A DNA stretch of 64,000 bases, from positions 62,001-126,000 of the forward strand of contig MTMI02000010.1 of assembly GCA_002011165.2 (NCBI GenBank), written 5' to 3'. The number at the start of each line of letters is the position of its first letter. Position 1 is the first letter of the stretch. Shown piece after piece: positions 33,460 to 43,812 of this stretch. A program made the translations under genes and the position numbers. This DNA comes from Candidatus Mnemosynella biddleae (GTDB lineage Archaea; Halobacteriota; Archaeoglobi; Mnemosynellales; Mnemosynellaceae). Under the pieces are notes generated by a model. That model did no database searches and had not been told where the DNA came from. It worked only from the letters and a program-made list of their open reading frames with translations.

Positions 33460-34117
33460 CCTCCTCACCTCCGGGAGACTCAGAAGAGGTCTCCTGAAGT
33501 TCTTCCTTAACCTCGCCTTTTATCGCTTCCATTACTTCAAAGTGACCAGGAAGTTTCACACCAGGCGGAATGATTCTAACAACCACTCCAATGACTCCGA
33601 GTTTCTTCTTAGCAATTGCATAACCTTCCATCACAAGCTCCTCTGCAGGCTCTCCAGAATGAACCACATAGCCTGCGACGAATTTCTCTGTTCTTGCTCT
33701 TGGCCCTGTTAACTTTCCACTGATTCTTATTTCACATCCAATAGCTCCTGCATCCATGATTCTCTGGAGAGTTAAGAATCCAGCTTTCCTGAAATACCAT
33801 CCTCTCTCAAGAGCATTAGCAAGTCTCTGAGCCATAACCTGAGCATTTAGTTCTGGGTTCTCCACTTCTCTGACATCTATTTGGGGATTGTAAACTCCAA
33901 ACTCGTTTTTGAGTTTCTCTGTTATCTCTCTTATGTTCTGACCGCCTCTTCCTATCACCAGACCGGGCCTCTCCGCGTAAATCGTTATCTGGGTTCCGAG
34001 AGGTGTTCTGTTTATGTTCATTCCACCGTATCCTGCTTTTTCAAGAGTCTTCGCAAGATATTCGCTTATCCTAACCCTTCTGAATCCCTCTTCGACGAAT
34101 TTTCTCTCAACCGCCAA
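33440..34117 (-). CDS. rps3: Small ribosomal subunit protein uS3
   Basis: 225 aa. KH domain with the GxxG-like RPGLVIGRGGQNIREI (about residues 50-65), C-terminal domain GIEIRISGKLTGPRARTEKF-like stretch, and an acidic tail ending EDAGAES. Three bases after rpl22. Confidence 0.96.
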   Translation of the reverse strand: MAVERKFVEEGFRRVRISEYLAKTLEKAGYGGMNINRTPLGTQITIYAERPGLVIGRGGQNIREITEKLKNEFGVYNPQIDVREVENPELNAQVMAQRLANALERGWYFRKAGFLTLQRIMDAGAIGCEIRISGKLTGPRARTEKFVAGYVVHSGEPAEELVMEGYAIAKKKLGVIGVVVRIIPPGVKLPGHFEVMEAIKGEVKEELQETSSESPGGEEDAGAES

Positions 34118-34120
34118 TGA

Positions 34121-34579
34121 TCACACCTCTCTAAGAATTATTTCCACAGTTGTGAGGACTTTATTGTGAGGAGTTGCCCTTCCGTAAGCTCTCGGAATGA
34201 GACCTCTCTGAATTCTCCCCTTCTTTGCAGATGCATGCATGATGATGAGCCTTTCTGTATCAAGTCCCTTGTATTCAGCATTGCTTACCGCATTTTCAAG
34301 TACTTTGAGAACTGCTTTTGCAGCTTTCTGAGGATATCTTCCGATCTTCCACCCACTAAGTTCACTTCTATGTCCCACTTTCCTCTTGTGTCTCCTAAAT
34401 GGAATTGGGCGTCTCATCTCTATGACGTCACTCAGAAGCTTTCTGGCCTCCTGAACCTTCATACCCCTTATCGCATTGCAAATTTCAACAGCATGCTTGA
34501 AACTGATGGGCATCTCATAACCCATTGCCCTTGCGGTTGTTTCTGGATCTGTTTCAATCGAGTAATCAACCCTTCCCAT
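34121..34579 (-). CDS. rpl22: Large ribosomal subunit protein uL22
   Basis: 152 aa, lines the exit tunnel. ARAMGYEMPISFKHAVEICNAIRGM and IPFRRHKRKVGHRSELSGWKIGRYP are archaeal L22 features; the tunnel-hairpin region near AYGRATPHNKVLTTVEI is present. Confidence 0.96.
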   Translation of the reverse strand: MGRVDYSIETDPETTARAMGYEMPISFKHAVEICNAIRGMKVQEARKLLSDVIEMRRPIPFRRHKRKVGHRSELSGWKIGRYPQKAAKAVLKVLENAVSNAEYKGLDTERLIIMHASAKKGRIQRGLIPRAYGRATPHNKVLTTVEIILREV

Positions 34580-34590
34580 TTCCTAACACC

Positions 34591-35004
34591 TCACTTCAAT
34601 GGAACATACTTACTGCTTCTCGTCGCTCCAACTCCAGGTCCGCTGTGTTTCACTTCTTTTCTCGTAAGTGCAAACTCTCCGAGATAGTGTCCTATCATCT
34701 CAGGCATGATTGTGACTGGAACAAAAGTCTTTCCGTTGTGAATTTCAATCGTCTTTCCAACCATCTCAGGAAGAATTATCATATCTCTGTAATGGGTTCT
34801 CACAGGCTTATCCGAGTTTTTCACCTTGTTCAGGAAATTAACCAAGTGCTCTGGAAATCCTCTCTTTATCTTCCTTCTGGCTCTCGCTGGGAGGAGTTCC
34901 GCTAACTCTTCCAAGCTCATCTTCTTAAGTTCCTCCAGAGTGTAACCACGATATGTGAATTCCCTCTTCCATCTTGGCATCCTTTTCTCAGATTTCTTTG
35001 CCAT
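34591..35004 (-). CDS. rps19: Small ribosomal subunit protein uS19
   Basis: 137 aa. [15 protein letters not shown] at the N-terminus, and [25 protein letters not shown] plus [18 protein letters not shown] in the conserved core. Start ATG 35004 follows GGTGAGAGGG; a TTG/GTG three codons upstream is less likely. Confidence 0.96.
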   Translation of the reverse strand: MAKKSEKRMPRWKREFTYRGYTLEELKKMSLEELAELLPARARRKIKRGFPEHLVNFLNKVKNSDKPVRTHYRDMIILPEMVGKTIEIHNGKTFVPVTIMPEMIGHYLGEFALTRKEVKHSGPGVGATRSSKYVPLK

Positions 35005-35009
35005 CCCTC

Positions 35010-35723
35010 TCACCTCTTACCGGTTCTTCTCGCCGCTATGCTACCGACCTTTCTGCCCGGAGGTGCATTTCTGCTAACGGTCTTCGACTTTCCTGTGTGT
35101 TGATGCTTTCCACCACCAAACGGATGATCGACCGCGTTCATCGCAACTCCTCTGACTCTCGGCCACTTCGCAGCCTTGCTCTTCATTTTATGATATTTCT
35201 TACCTGCTTTTACGAATGGTTTATCTATCCTTCCTCCTCCGGCAACCACTCCTATGGCTGCCATGCATCTTGAACTGAGCCACTTCAATTCTCCGCTTGG
35301 AAGCTGAACGACAGTACGATCGCCATCATGGGCGACAAGCATTGAATAGGTTCCAGAAGCCCTGCAAAACTTTCCTCCATCCCCAGGTCTGGCCTCTATG
35401 TTATATATAGGTGTTCCCTCCGGAATCTCGCTAAGAGGAAGGACGTTCCCACTTTTTATTTCCGCTCCAGCACCTATCTGAATCTCCTGACCGACATGCA
35501 TTCCTTCACACGCCAATACGAAATCCTCGTGACCATCTTCGAATTCCACTCTTGCAATGGGGCTCGTCCTCGCAGGATCGTGAAGCAGTTCAATGACTTT
35601 TCCTTTAAGCATAACACCGTAATCTATCTTTGGATACCTGAGATCTGCTTTATATTTATGAGAGGGTGCAGTATATGTGGGACTTCCGCGACCACGATTT
35701 TGAGAGATAATTCTTTTACCCAT
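35010..35723 (-). CDS. rpl2: Large ribosomal subunit protein uL2
   Basis: 237 aa. [22 protein letters not shown] at the start; [23 protein letters not shown] and the conserved peptidyl-transferase-side [17 protein letters not shown] (His residues near 205-212) are present. Five bases before rps19. Confidence 0.97.
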   Translation of the reverse strand: MGKRIISQNRGRGSPTYTAPSHKYKADLRYPKIDYGVMLKGKVIELLHDPARTSPIARVEFEDGHEDFVLACEGMHVGQEIQIGAGAEIKSGNVLPLSEIPEGTPIYNIEARPGDGGKFCRASGTYSMLVAHDGDRTVVQLPSGELKWLSSRCMAAIGVVAGGGRIDKPFVKAGKKYHKMKSKAAKWPRVRGVAMNAVDHPFGGGKHQHTGKSKTVSRNAPPGRKVGSIAARRTGKR

Positions 35724-35734
35724 TTTTTCTCACC

Positions 35735-35983
35735 TCAGAATAACCTCAATCTTGAGAGTATATCGTTTGCGGAATAATCCTTTGAGAGCTTTACGTAAGC
35801 TTTCTTTTCTCCTTTCGGTGTTATTGCAGTTCTCACTTTTTCAACCTTCACTCCAAATCTCTTCTCAACTTCTTTTTTGATTTCACTCTTCGTCGCTTTA
35901 ATATCAACTATGAACTGAAGTTCGTTGTTCTTCTCCGCATTTAGAGCAGATTTCTCAGTAACATATGGATACTTTATGACCAT
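35735..35983 (-). CDS. rpl23: Large ribosomal subunit protein uL23
   Basis: 82 aa, the normal archaeal length, near the tunnel exit. MVIKYPYVTEKSALNAEKNN and YVKLSKDYSANDILSRLRLF are typical. ATG 35983 overlaps the end of rpl4 by ten bases; an extension to 36022 lies inside rpl4. Confidence 0.95.
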   Translation of the reverse strand: MVIKYPYVTEKSALNAEKNNELQFIVDIKATKSEIKKEVEKRFGVKVEKVRTAITPKGEKKAYVKLSKDYSANDILSRLRLF

Positions 35984-36738
35984 CCCAGACCCTCCAGCTG
36001 ATTTATTGCAGAAACGCTCCAAACGGTGAGTCTTCCATAATGCGTTCCAGGAGCTAGAAGTTCAACATTGAGCTGATTTGCAGGAACGACATCCACACCA
36101 GGAAGATTTCTTAGAGCTTTTCTTACAGGGGATTCTGCACTTGAGATTACGAAGAGAGCGCTCTTCCTCTCCTTGTACTTCCTTCCTCTCCTTTTGCCCT
36201 TGCCAGCTCTAATCTTTATGCTCTCCCTCACCCGATTTACATCTTCAATTATTCCTGTCTCATTCAAGAACGGAATAACTTCCTTTGTTTTTTGAATTTC
36301 TTCAAATGCATCCTCAACGATGATTGGAAGAGGTGCAGTAAACCGATGACCGCGATTTCTAACATACTCTTCATTTGCGGTTGCTGCAATAGCAGACTTC
36401 AGAGCCAGAAGTTTTTCTTTCTTGTTTATCTTTTTCTCAAACTTTTTCTCCGGTTTCGGTGGATGTGCTCTTCTTCCTCCAACTGCCTGTGGAACGAGAG
36501 CTGCTCTGCTACTCTGTTTCATCCTCGGAACTCTCGAAACTCCATGACCGGTTCCCCAGTACTCAGTTACAATGTCAACTCCTGCATAGATGTAAGAACC
36601 ATATGGTTGTCTTCTCTTTGATTGAATTGAAAGGACTGCTCTCTTTATCAGATCGGGTCTCAGTTCGGTTTTGAAAACTTCTGGAAGCTCAATCTCTCCT
36701 ATTTCCTTACCATGAGCATCAAGCAACTTCGCCTTCAT
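35974..36738 (-). CDS. rpl4: Large ribosomal subunit protein uL4
   Basis: 254 aa, archaeal/eukaryotic L4 form. RRQPYGSYIYAGVDIVTEYWGTGHGVSRVPR and VPQAVGGRRAHPPK (tunnel loop) are present, as is the end NVELLAPGTHYGRLTVW. Five bases after rpl3. Confidence 0.97.
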   Translation of the reverse strand: MKAKLLDAHGKEIGEIELPEVFKTELRPDLIKRAVLSIQSKRRQPYGSYIYAGVDIVTEYWGTGHGVSRVPRMKQSSRAALVPQAVGGRRAHPPKPEKKFEKKINKKEKLLALKSAIAATANEEYVRNRGHRFTAPLPIIVEDAFEEIQKTKEVIPFLNETGIIEDVNRVRESIKIRAGKGKRRGRKYKERKSALFVISSAESPVRKALRNLPGVDVVPANQLNVELLAPGTHYGRLTVWSVSAINQLEGLGWS

Positions 36739-36743
36739 TCATT

Positions 36744-37679
36744 TCACCCCTGTTTAGATTCTCTGCTGACATAAAGTATCTGCGGAGCTCTTATCTCACT
36801 TTCACTCGCTCTGATCGCATCTCTCATCCTGACTAACCTCTTCCTCGGTCCAGGAACCGAACCTTTAATCAGCACGTATTCATTTCTCACAATCCCGTAT
36901 TTCACAAATCCTCCCTTTGGAGTTATCTCCTCCCCATTATCTCCGATCTTCAAAATCTTCTTGTTCAACTCAGTTCTCTGATGATAACCGGTTTGTCCCA
37001 TCTGAGGGACCCTCCAGCTCACTCTGGCTGGATGCCATGGCCCGAGAGTTCCAACATGTCTTCTTCTGCTCGATCTTCCATGCTTCTCATCCTGTGTCAT
37101 AACTCCCCATCTCTTCACAGGGCCCTGTGTTCCCTTTCCCTTGGTTACTGCGGAGACATCTATCAGCTGACCCTCTCTGAAGACCTCTCTGATGCTGACA
37201 TCTTTTCCAAGCCTCTCAGAAAGATATTCGAATTTCTCCTCAAGAGATCCTCCCACAGCTATCTCCATAAACTCGGGTCTCTTTTTGGGAACTCCACTAA
37301 CCATCTCGGGATGAGTATGAACAAGAGCTCTTATATCCTGAGTTCCATCTGGCATCTCAATCGAATCTTTCCCTTCTCTATCCTCTCCAACCACTCTCCA
37401 ACCGTAAGGAGTCTTGGCGTAATATCTTATTCCCGCTATGTGCATCGGAGGTGTTTCAACGACAGTTACGGGAACTGCCAACTCCATTCCAGAGGTACTG
37501 CTTGTTGGACTATCATCTACCATGATCACATGGGTCATCCCAGCTTTATATCCGGCAAATCCGAGTAATTTCACCTCTGAAACCTCAGGATACGATCTAA
37601 TTCTTGTTATCTCACTTTTTGCCCTCTTCCTTGGGCTGAATGCCAGAGATCCTCTTCTCGGTCTATACGGCGAGCTCAT
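36744..37679 (-). CDS. rpl3: Large ribosomal subunit protein uL3
   Basis: 311 aa. SPYRPRRGSLAFSPRKRA at the start; KGKGTQGPVKRWGV and GRSSRRRHVGTLGPWHPARV (the W-finger region) are archaeal L3 marks. Overlaps the SPOUT gene stop by four bases. Confidence 0.97.
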   Translation of the reverse strand: MSSPYRPRRGSLAFSPRKRAKSEITRIRSYPEVSEVKLLGFAGYKAGMTHVIMVDDSPTSSTSGMELAVPVTVVETPPMHIAGIRYYAKTPYGWRVVGEDREGKDSIEMPDGTQDIRALVHTHPEMVSGVPKKRPEFMEIAVGGSLEEKFEYLSERLGKDVSIREVFREGQLIDVSAVTKGKGTQGPVKRWGVMTQDEKHGRSSRRRHVGTLGPWHPARVSWRVPQMGQTGYHQRTELNKKILKIGDNGEEITPKGGFVKYGIVRNEYVLIKGSVPGPRKRLVRMRDAIRASESEIRAPQILYVSRESKQG

Positions 37680-38467
37680 TCAGTATCCTCCTTATCCTTT
37701 TTCTCGACTAAATTCATGATCGAGAGAGAGCACATGATTGCTTCCTCTGTCCTCACAGTTTCGGTCTCCTGATCTGGAATGAAATTCACAACCATGTGAA
37801 ATTTCTCCCAGTGATCTCTGGGAATTCCACCCAGAGGTGAGCCAAAGATTAGAGTGTATCCATTCTCCACATTCCACTTTTTAAGCTTTTCCAATGTTAC
37901 CACTTCCCCATACCTCGAAGTTCCTATGAAAGGTGGTTGAGAGAACTTCAAAGCAGAATCAAGACCCTCAACAATTCTCACACGGTAACCTCGATAAACT
38001 GGAACCTCCCTAATTATCTCTCCTTCCAGATTTCCTTCTTCTTTTAACCTGACTGTCACGCGTTCACCCACCTTTGCTTTACCTTTTGCGAGTGATGGGC
38101 TGTCGAGACCGACATCGACCCATACGCGGTCGTCAGATGCGACCTTTACGACTACTCCCTCTCGAAACTCCCTCCACTCGCTTTTCAGCGGATGATGAGA
38201 AGTTCTGAGTGGAGGGATAACTCCCGCATAGCGGAGCTCTTTTCTGCGGGGAAAGAGATATTTTTTCAGATACTGAGGAGTTTCTGCGTATTCCAGCACC
38301 GTTTTGAGAAAGGTGCTATCATCATACTGTAAGTCCCTATATATAATAATATCTGTCACTCTGAAAATTGCAAAAGCTCTGGCTATTTGCCCAACCTTAT
38401 AGGTTTTTAACTTCTCATCTTTGGTGTCTGCTGTGAAGGAAGAAGGAATAACCACGACTTTTCTCAT
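37676..38467 (-). CDS. SPOUT-family RNA methyltransferase (COG2106)
   Basis: 263 aa. An N-terminal strand VVVIPSSFTADTKD is followed by an OB-like insert (about residues 95-160: GVVVKVASDDRVWVDVGL) and a C-terminal trefoil knot region around LIFGSPLGGIPRDHWE, near residue 215, where AdoMet should bind. Relatives are conserved in archaea and eukaryotes (SPOUT1/C9orf114) and linked to rRNA. It lies directly before rpl3 in archaea generally, suggesting rRNA modification coordinated with ribosome synthesis (inference). One-base contact with the Lon-like gene. Confidence 0.85.
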   Translation of the reverse strand: MRKVVVIPSSFTADTKDEKLKTYKVGQIARAFAIFRVTDIIIYRDLQYDDSTFLKTVLEYAETPQYLKKYLFPRRKELRYAGVIPPLRTSHHPLKSEWREFREGVVVKVASDDRVWVDVGLDSPSLAKGKAKVGERVTVRLKEEGNLEGEIIREVPVYRGYRVRIVEGLDSALKFSQPPFIGTSRYGEVVTLEKLKKWNVENGYTLIFGSPLGGIPRDHWEKFHMVVNFIPDQETETVRTEEAIMCSLSIMNLVEKKDKEDTE

Positions 38468-39187
38468 TCACTCCACCAGAAGATATTTCATCGCTTCTCT
38501 TATATCAGAAACTTCAATTATTTTCAATCCATAGGAACTCATGTACTCTGTGAGGTTCAGATATGAAGGTACATAATAAACCTCGTATAAGGTTATACCG
38601 TGAAAACTTCTCTCTTTAACAACTTTCTCATAATACTTTATCTGAGATTGACCTTGAGGAAGGAGGAAAAGTTTCATTCCGTTCTGTGCTGCAGCCTGAG
38701 CTTTCTCTAAGATGCCCCCAACTTCTCCAATTCTCCCATCGCTTTCAATCGTCCCCGTTATCACCGCATCCTCTCTCACACTTTTGTTTTCTATTGCAGC
38801 AATCGTAGCTATCGTCATTGCAGCTCCAGCAGAAGGACCTCCGAGAAGTGTTCCATTAATTTGAAAGTCGAAAATTACATCATAAGTTGAAAGATCAACT
38901 CCAGTAACTTCGGAGGCGACCTTAACAGCTGTCTCAGCGGAATACTGGGTATCAGGTTCGATGAAAGGATTTGTATTTATGAGAACTCTTCCCTCGCCTG
39001 GAACAATCTGAACTCTCACTTCGCCGATGACCCCCTGATTATTCTGAGAGCTAACTGCAACTATATGGGCTGTGGAGGATCTCTCCTCAATGAGAGCGGG
39101 ATGAATTTGGGGAGCGAAAAGAGTTGCCCCAACGAGAATACCGAGAAGAAAAATTGAGACATGAGAGATGAGAAGTTCTTTTCTCAT
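38468..39187 (-). CDS. Archaeal Lon-like membrane-anchored serine protease (S16)
   Basis: 239 aa. One hydrophobic segment (residues 10-26) anchors it, then a Lon proteolytic fold. The catalytic Ser119 in GGPSAGAAM and Lys162 in [11 protein letters not shown] have the spacing of Lon Ser-Lys dyads. There is no AAA ATPase domain, so it is not full LonB but a stand-alone protease of the COG1750 type, orientation probably outward. Overlaps rtcB by four bases and shares its transcript; the target is not known. Confidence 0.85.
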   Translation of the reverse strand: MRKELLISHVSIFLLGILVGATLFAPQIHPALIEERSSTAHIVAVSSQNNQGVIGEVRVQIVPGEGRVLINTNPFIEPDTQYSAETAVKVASEVTGVDLSTYDVIFDFQINGTLLGGPSAGAAMTIATIAAIENKSVREDAVITGTIESDGRIGEVGGILEKAQAAAQNGMKLFLLPQGQSQIKYYEKVVKERSFHGITLYEVYYVPSYLNLTEYMSSYGLKIIEVSDIREAMKYLLVE

Positions 39188-40605
39188 CCCTTCGCGACCC
39201 CGAGCGGAAGCATCTTGGCAACTTTCAATGATATTCCAACGTTGTGAACAACATCCACGACGTCTTCGCTGGACTTGTAAACTCCAGGAGCCTCCTCGGC
39301 TATTACTGCTCCTGAAGTTGCTCTAACATAAATTCCAGCTCTAAGAAGATCTTGACGGATTCTCTCCCCTCTGAACGTCCTCTTTGCTCTTTCTCTGCTC
39401 ATAACTCTTCCCGCACCGTGACAGGTTGAACCAAAGGTTATCTTCATCGCCTCTTCAGTGCCTCTGAGCACAAAAGATGGAGTTCCCATGCTTCCAGGAA
39501 TGATCACGGGCTGACCGACCGCTCTATATTCCTTCGGAATATCTTCATTACCGGGTCCGAAAGCTCTTGTGGCTCCTTTTCTGTGAACGTAAACCTTTTC
39601 TCCATCGTGAACTTCGACTTTCGCAACGTTATGAGCAACATCGTAAACAAGATCCATCCCTAGATCCTCCTCACTCATTCCGAAGAACTTCTTGAAGCTC
39701 TCCCTCACCCAGTGAGTTATCAACTGCCTGTTCGTCCATGCGTAGTTTGCAGCTGCAACCATGGCTCCAAAGTAGTTTTCAGCTTCCTCCGAACCAATTG
39801 GAGCGCAGGCAAGCTGTTTATCTGGGAGTCTGATACCGTATTTCCTTGAGGCTCTTTCAAGAATTCTCAGATGGTCTGTACAAACCTGATGTCCGAAACC
39901 ACGAGATCCACAGTGAACCATCACAACGAGCTGATCCTTGAATAATCCAAATGTTTTTGCAGCGTCCTCATCGTAGATTTCAGCCACATACTGAATTTCA
40001 AGAAAATGATTTCCGCTCCCCAGAGTTCCGAGTTGCTGTCTCCCTCTATCCATCGCTTTCTGGCTTATCGCAGAGCTTTTTGCTCCTTTCATACTCCCAT
40101 TCTCTTCACAGAACTCAATATCCCTCTCGACTCCGTAACCATTTTCAACCGCCCATCTAACTCCTCTGTGAAAAATCTCCTCGAAATCGTCCTTAGAGAG
40201 CCTTATTCTGCTCTCCGAACCAACTCCAGAAGGAACCTCTCTGAAAAGAAGATCCACAAGATCCTTAATCTTCCCTTCAACATCCTTTTTTGTTAAATTG
40301 GTTCTTATGAGGCGGACTCCACAGTTTATATCGAAGCCAACTCCACCAGGACTAATGATTCCATCCTCTTCTCCGAAAGCTGCAACTCCACCGATCGGAA
40401 AGCCGTAACCTAGATGAACGTCTGGCATCGCCATGGAGTATTTCCTGATTCCCGGGAGAGTTGCGACATTAGCTATTTGTTCTATAGCTCCCTCTTCTAC
40501 ATCTTTGAGCATCCTTTCGGAAACGAAAAGTCTTCCGGGAACTCTCATTCCATCCTTATATTTCGTGGGAATTTCCCAAATGTATTTCTCGATTCTCTTA
40601 AACAC
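39184..40605 (-). CDS. rtcB: tRNA-splicing ligase RtcB
   Basis: GTP-dependent RNA ligase that seals 2',3'-cyclic phosphate and 5'-OH ends of tRNA halves. 473 aa without an intein (some archaeal RtcB genes have one). Metal ligands are seen in DINCGVRL (Asp92 and Cys95) and in the paired [16 protein letters not shown] and DVAHN stretches; [13 protein letters not shown] and STCHGAGR are the GMP-binding His loops. Needs archease for fast turnover, which is encoded just upstream (40618). An intron-bearing tRNA-Ser lies at the end of this same gene run. Confidence 0.97.
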   Translation of the reverse strand: MFKRIEKYIWEIPTKYKDGMRVPGRLFVSERMLKDVEEGAIEQIANVATLPGIRKYSMAMPDVHLGYGFPIGGVAAFGEEDGIISPGGVGFDINCGVRLIRTNLTKKDVEGKIKDLVDLLFREVPSGVGSESRIRLSKDDFEEIFHRGVRWAVENGYGVERDIEFCEENGSMKGAKSSAISQKAMDRGRQQLGTLGSGNHFLEIQYVAEIYDEDAAKTFGLFKDQLVVMVHCGSRGFGHQVCTDHLRILERASRKYGIRLPDKQLACAPIGSEEAENYFGAMVAAANYAWTNRQLITHWVRESFKKFFGMSEEDLGMDLVYDVAHNVAKVEVHDGEKVYVHRKGATRAFGPGNEDIPKEYRAVGQPVIIPGSMGTPSFVLRGTEEAMKITFGSTCHGAGRVMSRERAKRTFRGERIRQDLLRAGIYVRATSGAVIAEEAPGVYKSSEDVVDVVHNVGISLKVAKMLPLGVAKG

Positions 40606-40617
40606 TTTATCACCTCC

Positions 40618-41037
40618 TCAAATATCCACAATAACTTTAGCACTCCACACATCATCTCTTTTCTTAACCTCAAGCCCATGATAGGTTATCGCTTTTACAT
40701 AAGATTCGAAGATATGTCTCTTTGGGTCAACTTTTTCACCACATATCTTTGCAAAGAGCTTAAATGGATTTCCCTCATCTATCTCCACTTCAAACTTTTT
40801 AAAGATCATATTTTCAGCATCAAGCAAATAAAGAAACTCCGAAAGAAAATCGTAGAGGAGATCTTCAAGTGAGTCACCAGTAACCGAGAAAGAGTCATGA
40901 ATTTTGCACTCAATAGTTTCCAATGGAAGCATGATGCCCATTAAAGCCTCTGCAGACTCCTCAAAAAGCCTCTCGAGAGACTCCGCTCTGACGATGAACC
41001 CCACATCTGCGGTGTGATCGAAATACTCGTAGCTCAT
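40618..41037 (-). CDS. Archease (RtcB activator)
   Basis: 139 aa. The start MSYEYFDHTADVGFIVRAESL contains the conserved DHTADVG, with metal-binding Asp residues; SLEDLLYDFLSEFLYLLD and AITYHGLEV (His near 122) are archease marks. It aids guanylylation of RtcB. Twelve bases separate it from rtcB, and it is the first gene of the long minus-strand run, divergent from 41124; the operon promoter should lie at 41038-41110. Confidence 0.94.
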   Translation of the reverse strand: MSYEYFDHTADVGFIVRAESLERLFEESAEALMGIMLPLETIECKIHDSFSVTGDSLEDLLYDFLSEFLYLLDAENMIFKKFEVEIDEGNPFKLFAKICGEKVDPKRHIFESYVKAITYHGLEVKKRDDVWSAKVIVDI

Positions 41038-41123
41038 GCCTCTTGAAAATAAGCGAGAAGAGGTTAAAAACTCTTCTATGAGGAGAAACTATTAAAAACC
41101 CTTCTGCCAACACTCAAATCGTT

Positions 41124-41522
41124 ATGAAAGTTAAAGATGCGAAGAGAACTTCAACAAGCATTATAGTGAGAGGTACTTCTTCTGGAAGAATCACGCAGTC
41201 GATGGATCCGTTTTACGAACTCATGAGGAGGATCTTCAGAGAAGAAAGAACTGCGATGAAAGGAAAAAAGTTCATTATGATGATAGCAGAAAGAGAGAAG
41301 GAAGGTAAACCTCTGAAAACGAGTGACTGGGAGGAGATCATGAAAGAACTGGAAATGGATAGAAGCTCCTTCTACTCGATGAGGAACAAACTCCTCGGAG
41401 GAGGTCTAATCTCTATAAGAGGTGGTGAATATCACCTATCTGGTATGTTCAGCAAAGATCTCGTTGACATGGCTCGATGGTGGTGGTCCGCAGTACTGAA
41501 GAACGATCCTGAATCACTATGA
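41124..41522 (+). CDS. Unknown protein, possible winged-helix fold
   Basis: 132 aa, ATG 41124. Basic N-terminal 25 residues with [14 protein letters not shown], then helices ([14 protein letters not shown]) and a segment [39 protein letters not shown] whose helix-turn-helix and wing pattern (key [19 protein letters not shown]) suggests DNA or RNA binding. It ends with a WWW cluster. No family recalled. It converges with the winged-helix gene at 41517 and diverges from archease. Confidence 0.5.
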   Translation: MKVKDAKRTSTSIIVRGTSSGRITQSMDPFYELMRRIFREERTAMKGKKFIMMIAEREKEGKPLKTSDWEEIMKELEMDRSSFYSMRNKLLGGGLISIRGGEYHLSGMFSKDLVDMARWWWSAVLKNDPESL

Positions 41523-41927
41523 GTTCAGCTCTCTTTCAATCCATCTTCTCAAAGATTCGTCTTTAACTCTCTTTATCTCTCTTCTGATGTAACCTTTCAG
41601 CCTTTCTCTCACTTCTTCAGATTTCTCAACTCTGATTCTCTCGATAGTTCTTCTTATGAACTTCACAGAGGCCTCCTCATCTTCTTCAAGATTTTCAAGC
41701 TTTTTCAAAATCTCAAAGGTTCTCCTGCCCTTCTCGGTGATTTTCAGACTGCTTTTCTGAATCTCCACAAGCCCGAGTTTTTCGAATAATCTGAGAAGAT
41801 CGACAGTGTGAGCGAAGGAGCAATTTATTGATCTGGAGAGAAATGACGGATACGTGATTTCGAGAGAATATAGTAAAGAGAGGAGTTCATAGGGTTTCTT
41901 CTTAACAAAGAGATCAAGAAGTTTCAT
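41517..41927 (-). CDS. Winged-helix regulator with charged C-terminal helices
   Basis: About 136 aa from ATG 41927 ([16 protein letters not shown]), chosen because a TATA element at 41955-41962 would start transcription close to it; a longer frame to 42014 overlaps the divergent gene. Residues about 1-65 form a helix-turn-helix with wing ([28 protein letters not shown], key [15 protein letters not shown]). The rest is highly charged helix. It is divergent from, and may be paired with, the XRE-CBS regulator; a six-base 3' overlap touches the convergent 41124 gene. Confidence 0.6.
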   Translation of the reverse strand: MKLLDLFVKKKPYELLSLLYSLEITYPSFLSRSINCSFAHTVDLLRLFEKLGLVEIQKSSLKITEKGRRTFEILKKLENLEEDEEASVKFIRRTIERIRVEKSEEVRERLKGYIRREIKRVKDESLRRWIERELNS

Positions 41928-41954
41928 TGAAAAGAGTTTGGAAGAAGGAAAATA

Positions 41955-41962
41955 AATATATT
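41955..41962. promoter_or_regulatory. Palindromic TATA element shared by divergent genes
   Basis: AATATATT is the same on both strands. It sits about 25 bases before the XRE-CBS start (41983) and about 30 before the winged-helix start (41927), so it could drive either gene, giving near-leaderless transcripts on both sides. Confidence 0.45.
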
Positions 41963-41975
41963 GGTTAATTACCAA
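41961..41975. promoter_or_regulatory. Operator-like inverted repeat
   Basis: TTGGT-TAATT-ACCAA, five-base arms, lies between the TATA element and the predicted XRE-CBS transcription start. A protein bound here would block transcription; autoregulation by the XRE-CBS protein is the simplest guess. Confidence 0.5.
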
Positions 41976-41982
41976 GAGTAAT

Positions 41983-42554
41983 ATGATGCTCTTACCCTCA
42001 CCGAGAGAACTCAAGAAGTGGAGACTTCAGCTTGGATTGACGCAGAAGGAGCTTGCAGAGAGAGCAGGGGTTAGTCAACCCCTCATAGCGAGAATCGAAT
42101 CCGGAGATATAGATCCGAAGCTCTCCACGTATTATAAAATAGTGAGAGCCCTTAAAGAATTTGAATCAGAGAGAGTTCTTCTGGCGAAAGATGTTATGAG
42201 TTCCCCCGTAATTTATTTGGAGCCACATGACACTGTGGAGCGTGCGGTTAGATTGATGGAAGAACATGAGATATCTCAGATACCGATCATTCAGGGATCG
42301 AGATGCATCGGGAGCCTCTCGGAGAATAAACTCGTTCAAATCATGTTATCAGAAGATGTGAAAAAGATTTCCAACAGGAATGTCATCGAATACGCGGAGG
42401 AGCCTTTCCCCGCTGTTTCGAAAAATGAGAAAATAGAGTCTATTGTCTCGCTTCTCGAGTTCAATCCTGCAGTTCTCGTAATGGAGGGGGAGAAGATCAT
42501 AGGAATAATAACGAAGCACGACGTGATAAAGCTTCTTCGCCCAGGTGTAAAGAG

Positions 42555-42558
<4 letters not shown>
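41983..42558 (+). CDS. XRE-family HTH regulator with two CBS domains
   Basis: 191 aa. Residues 8-60 are an XRE-type helix-turn-helix ([27 protein letters not shown]-like, key [21 protein letters not shown]), then two CBS domains (AKDVMSSPVIYLEPHDTVERAV from about 67 and FPAVSKNEKIESIVSLLEF from about 132). CBS pairs usually bind adenine nucleotides or AdoMet, suggesting energy-linked control of transcription. Relatives with this architecture occur across euryarchaea. Likely leaderless (ATG 41983 or 41986). It overlaps the next gene by four bases. Confidence 0.85.
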
Positions 42559-43761
<1,203 letters not shown>

Positions 43762-43812
43762 TCATCTCACCTTTTTAAGAGCTTTCTACAACTTTTTATA
43801 AAACATTTCCGA

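Noticed and set aside
39184-40605. Intein in RtcB, frequent in archaea
   Set aside because: The 473-aa protein is collinear with the family and has no splicing-domain sequence.
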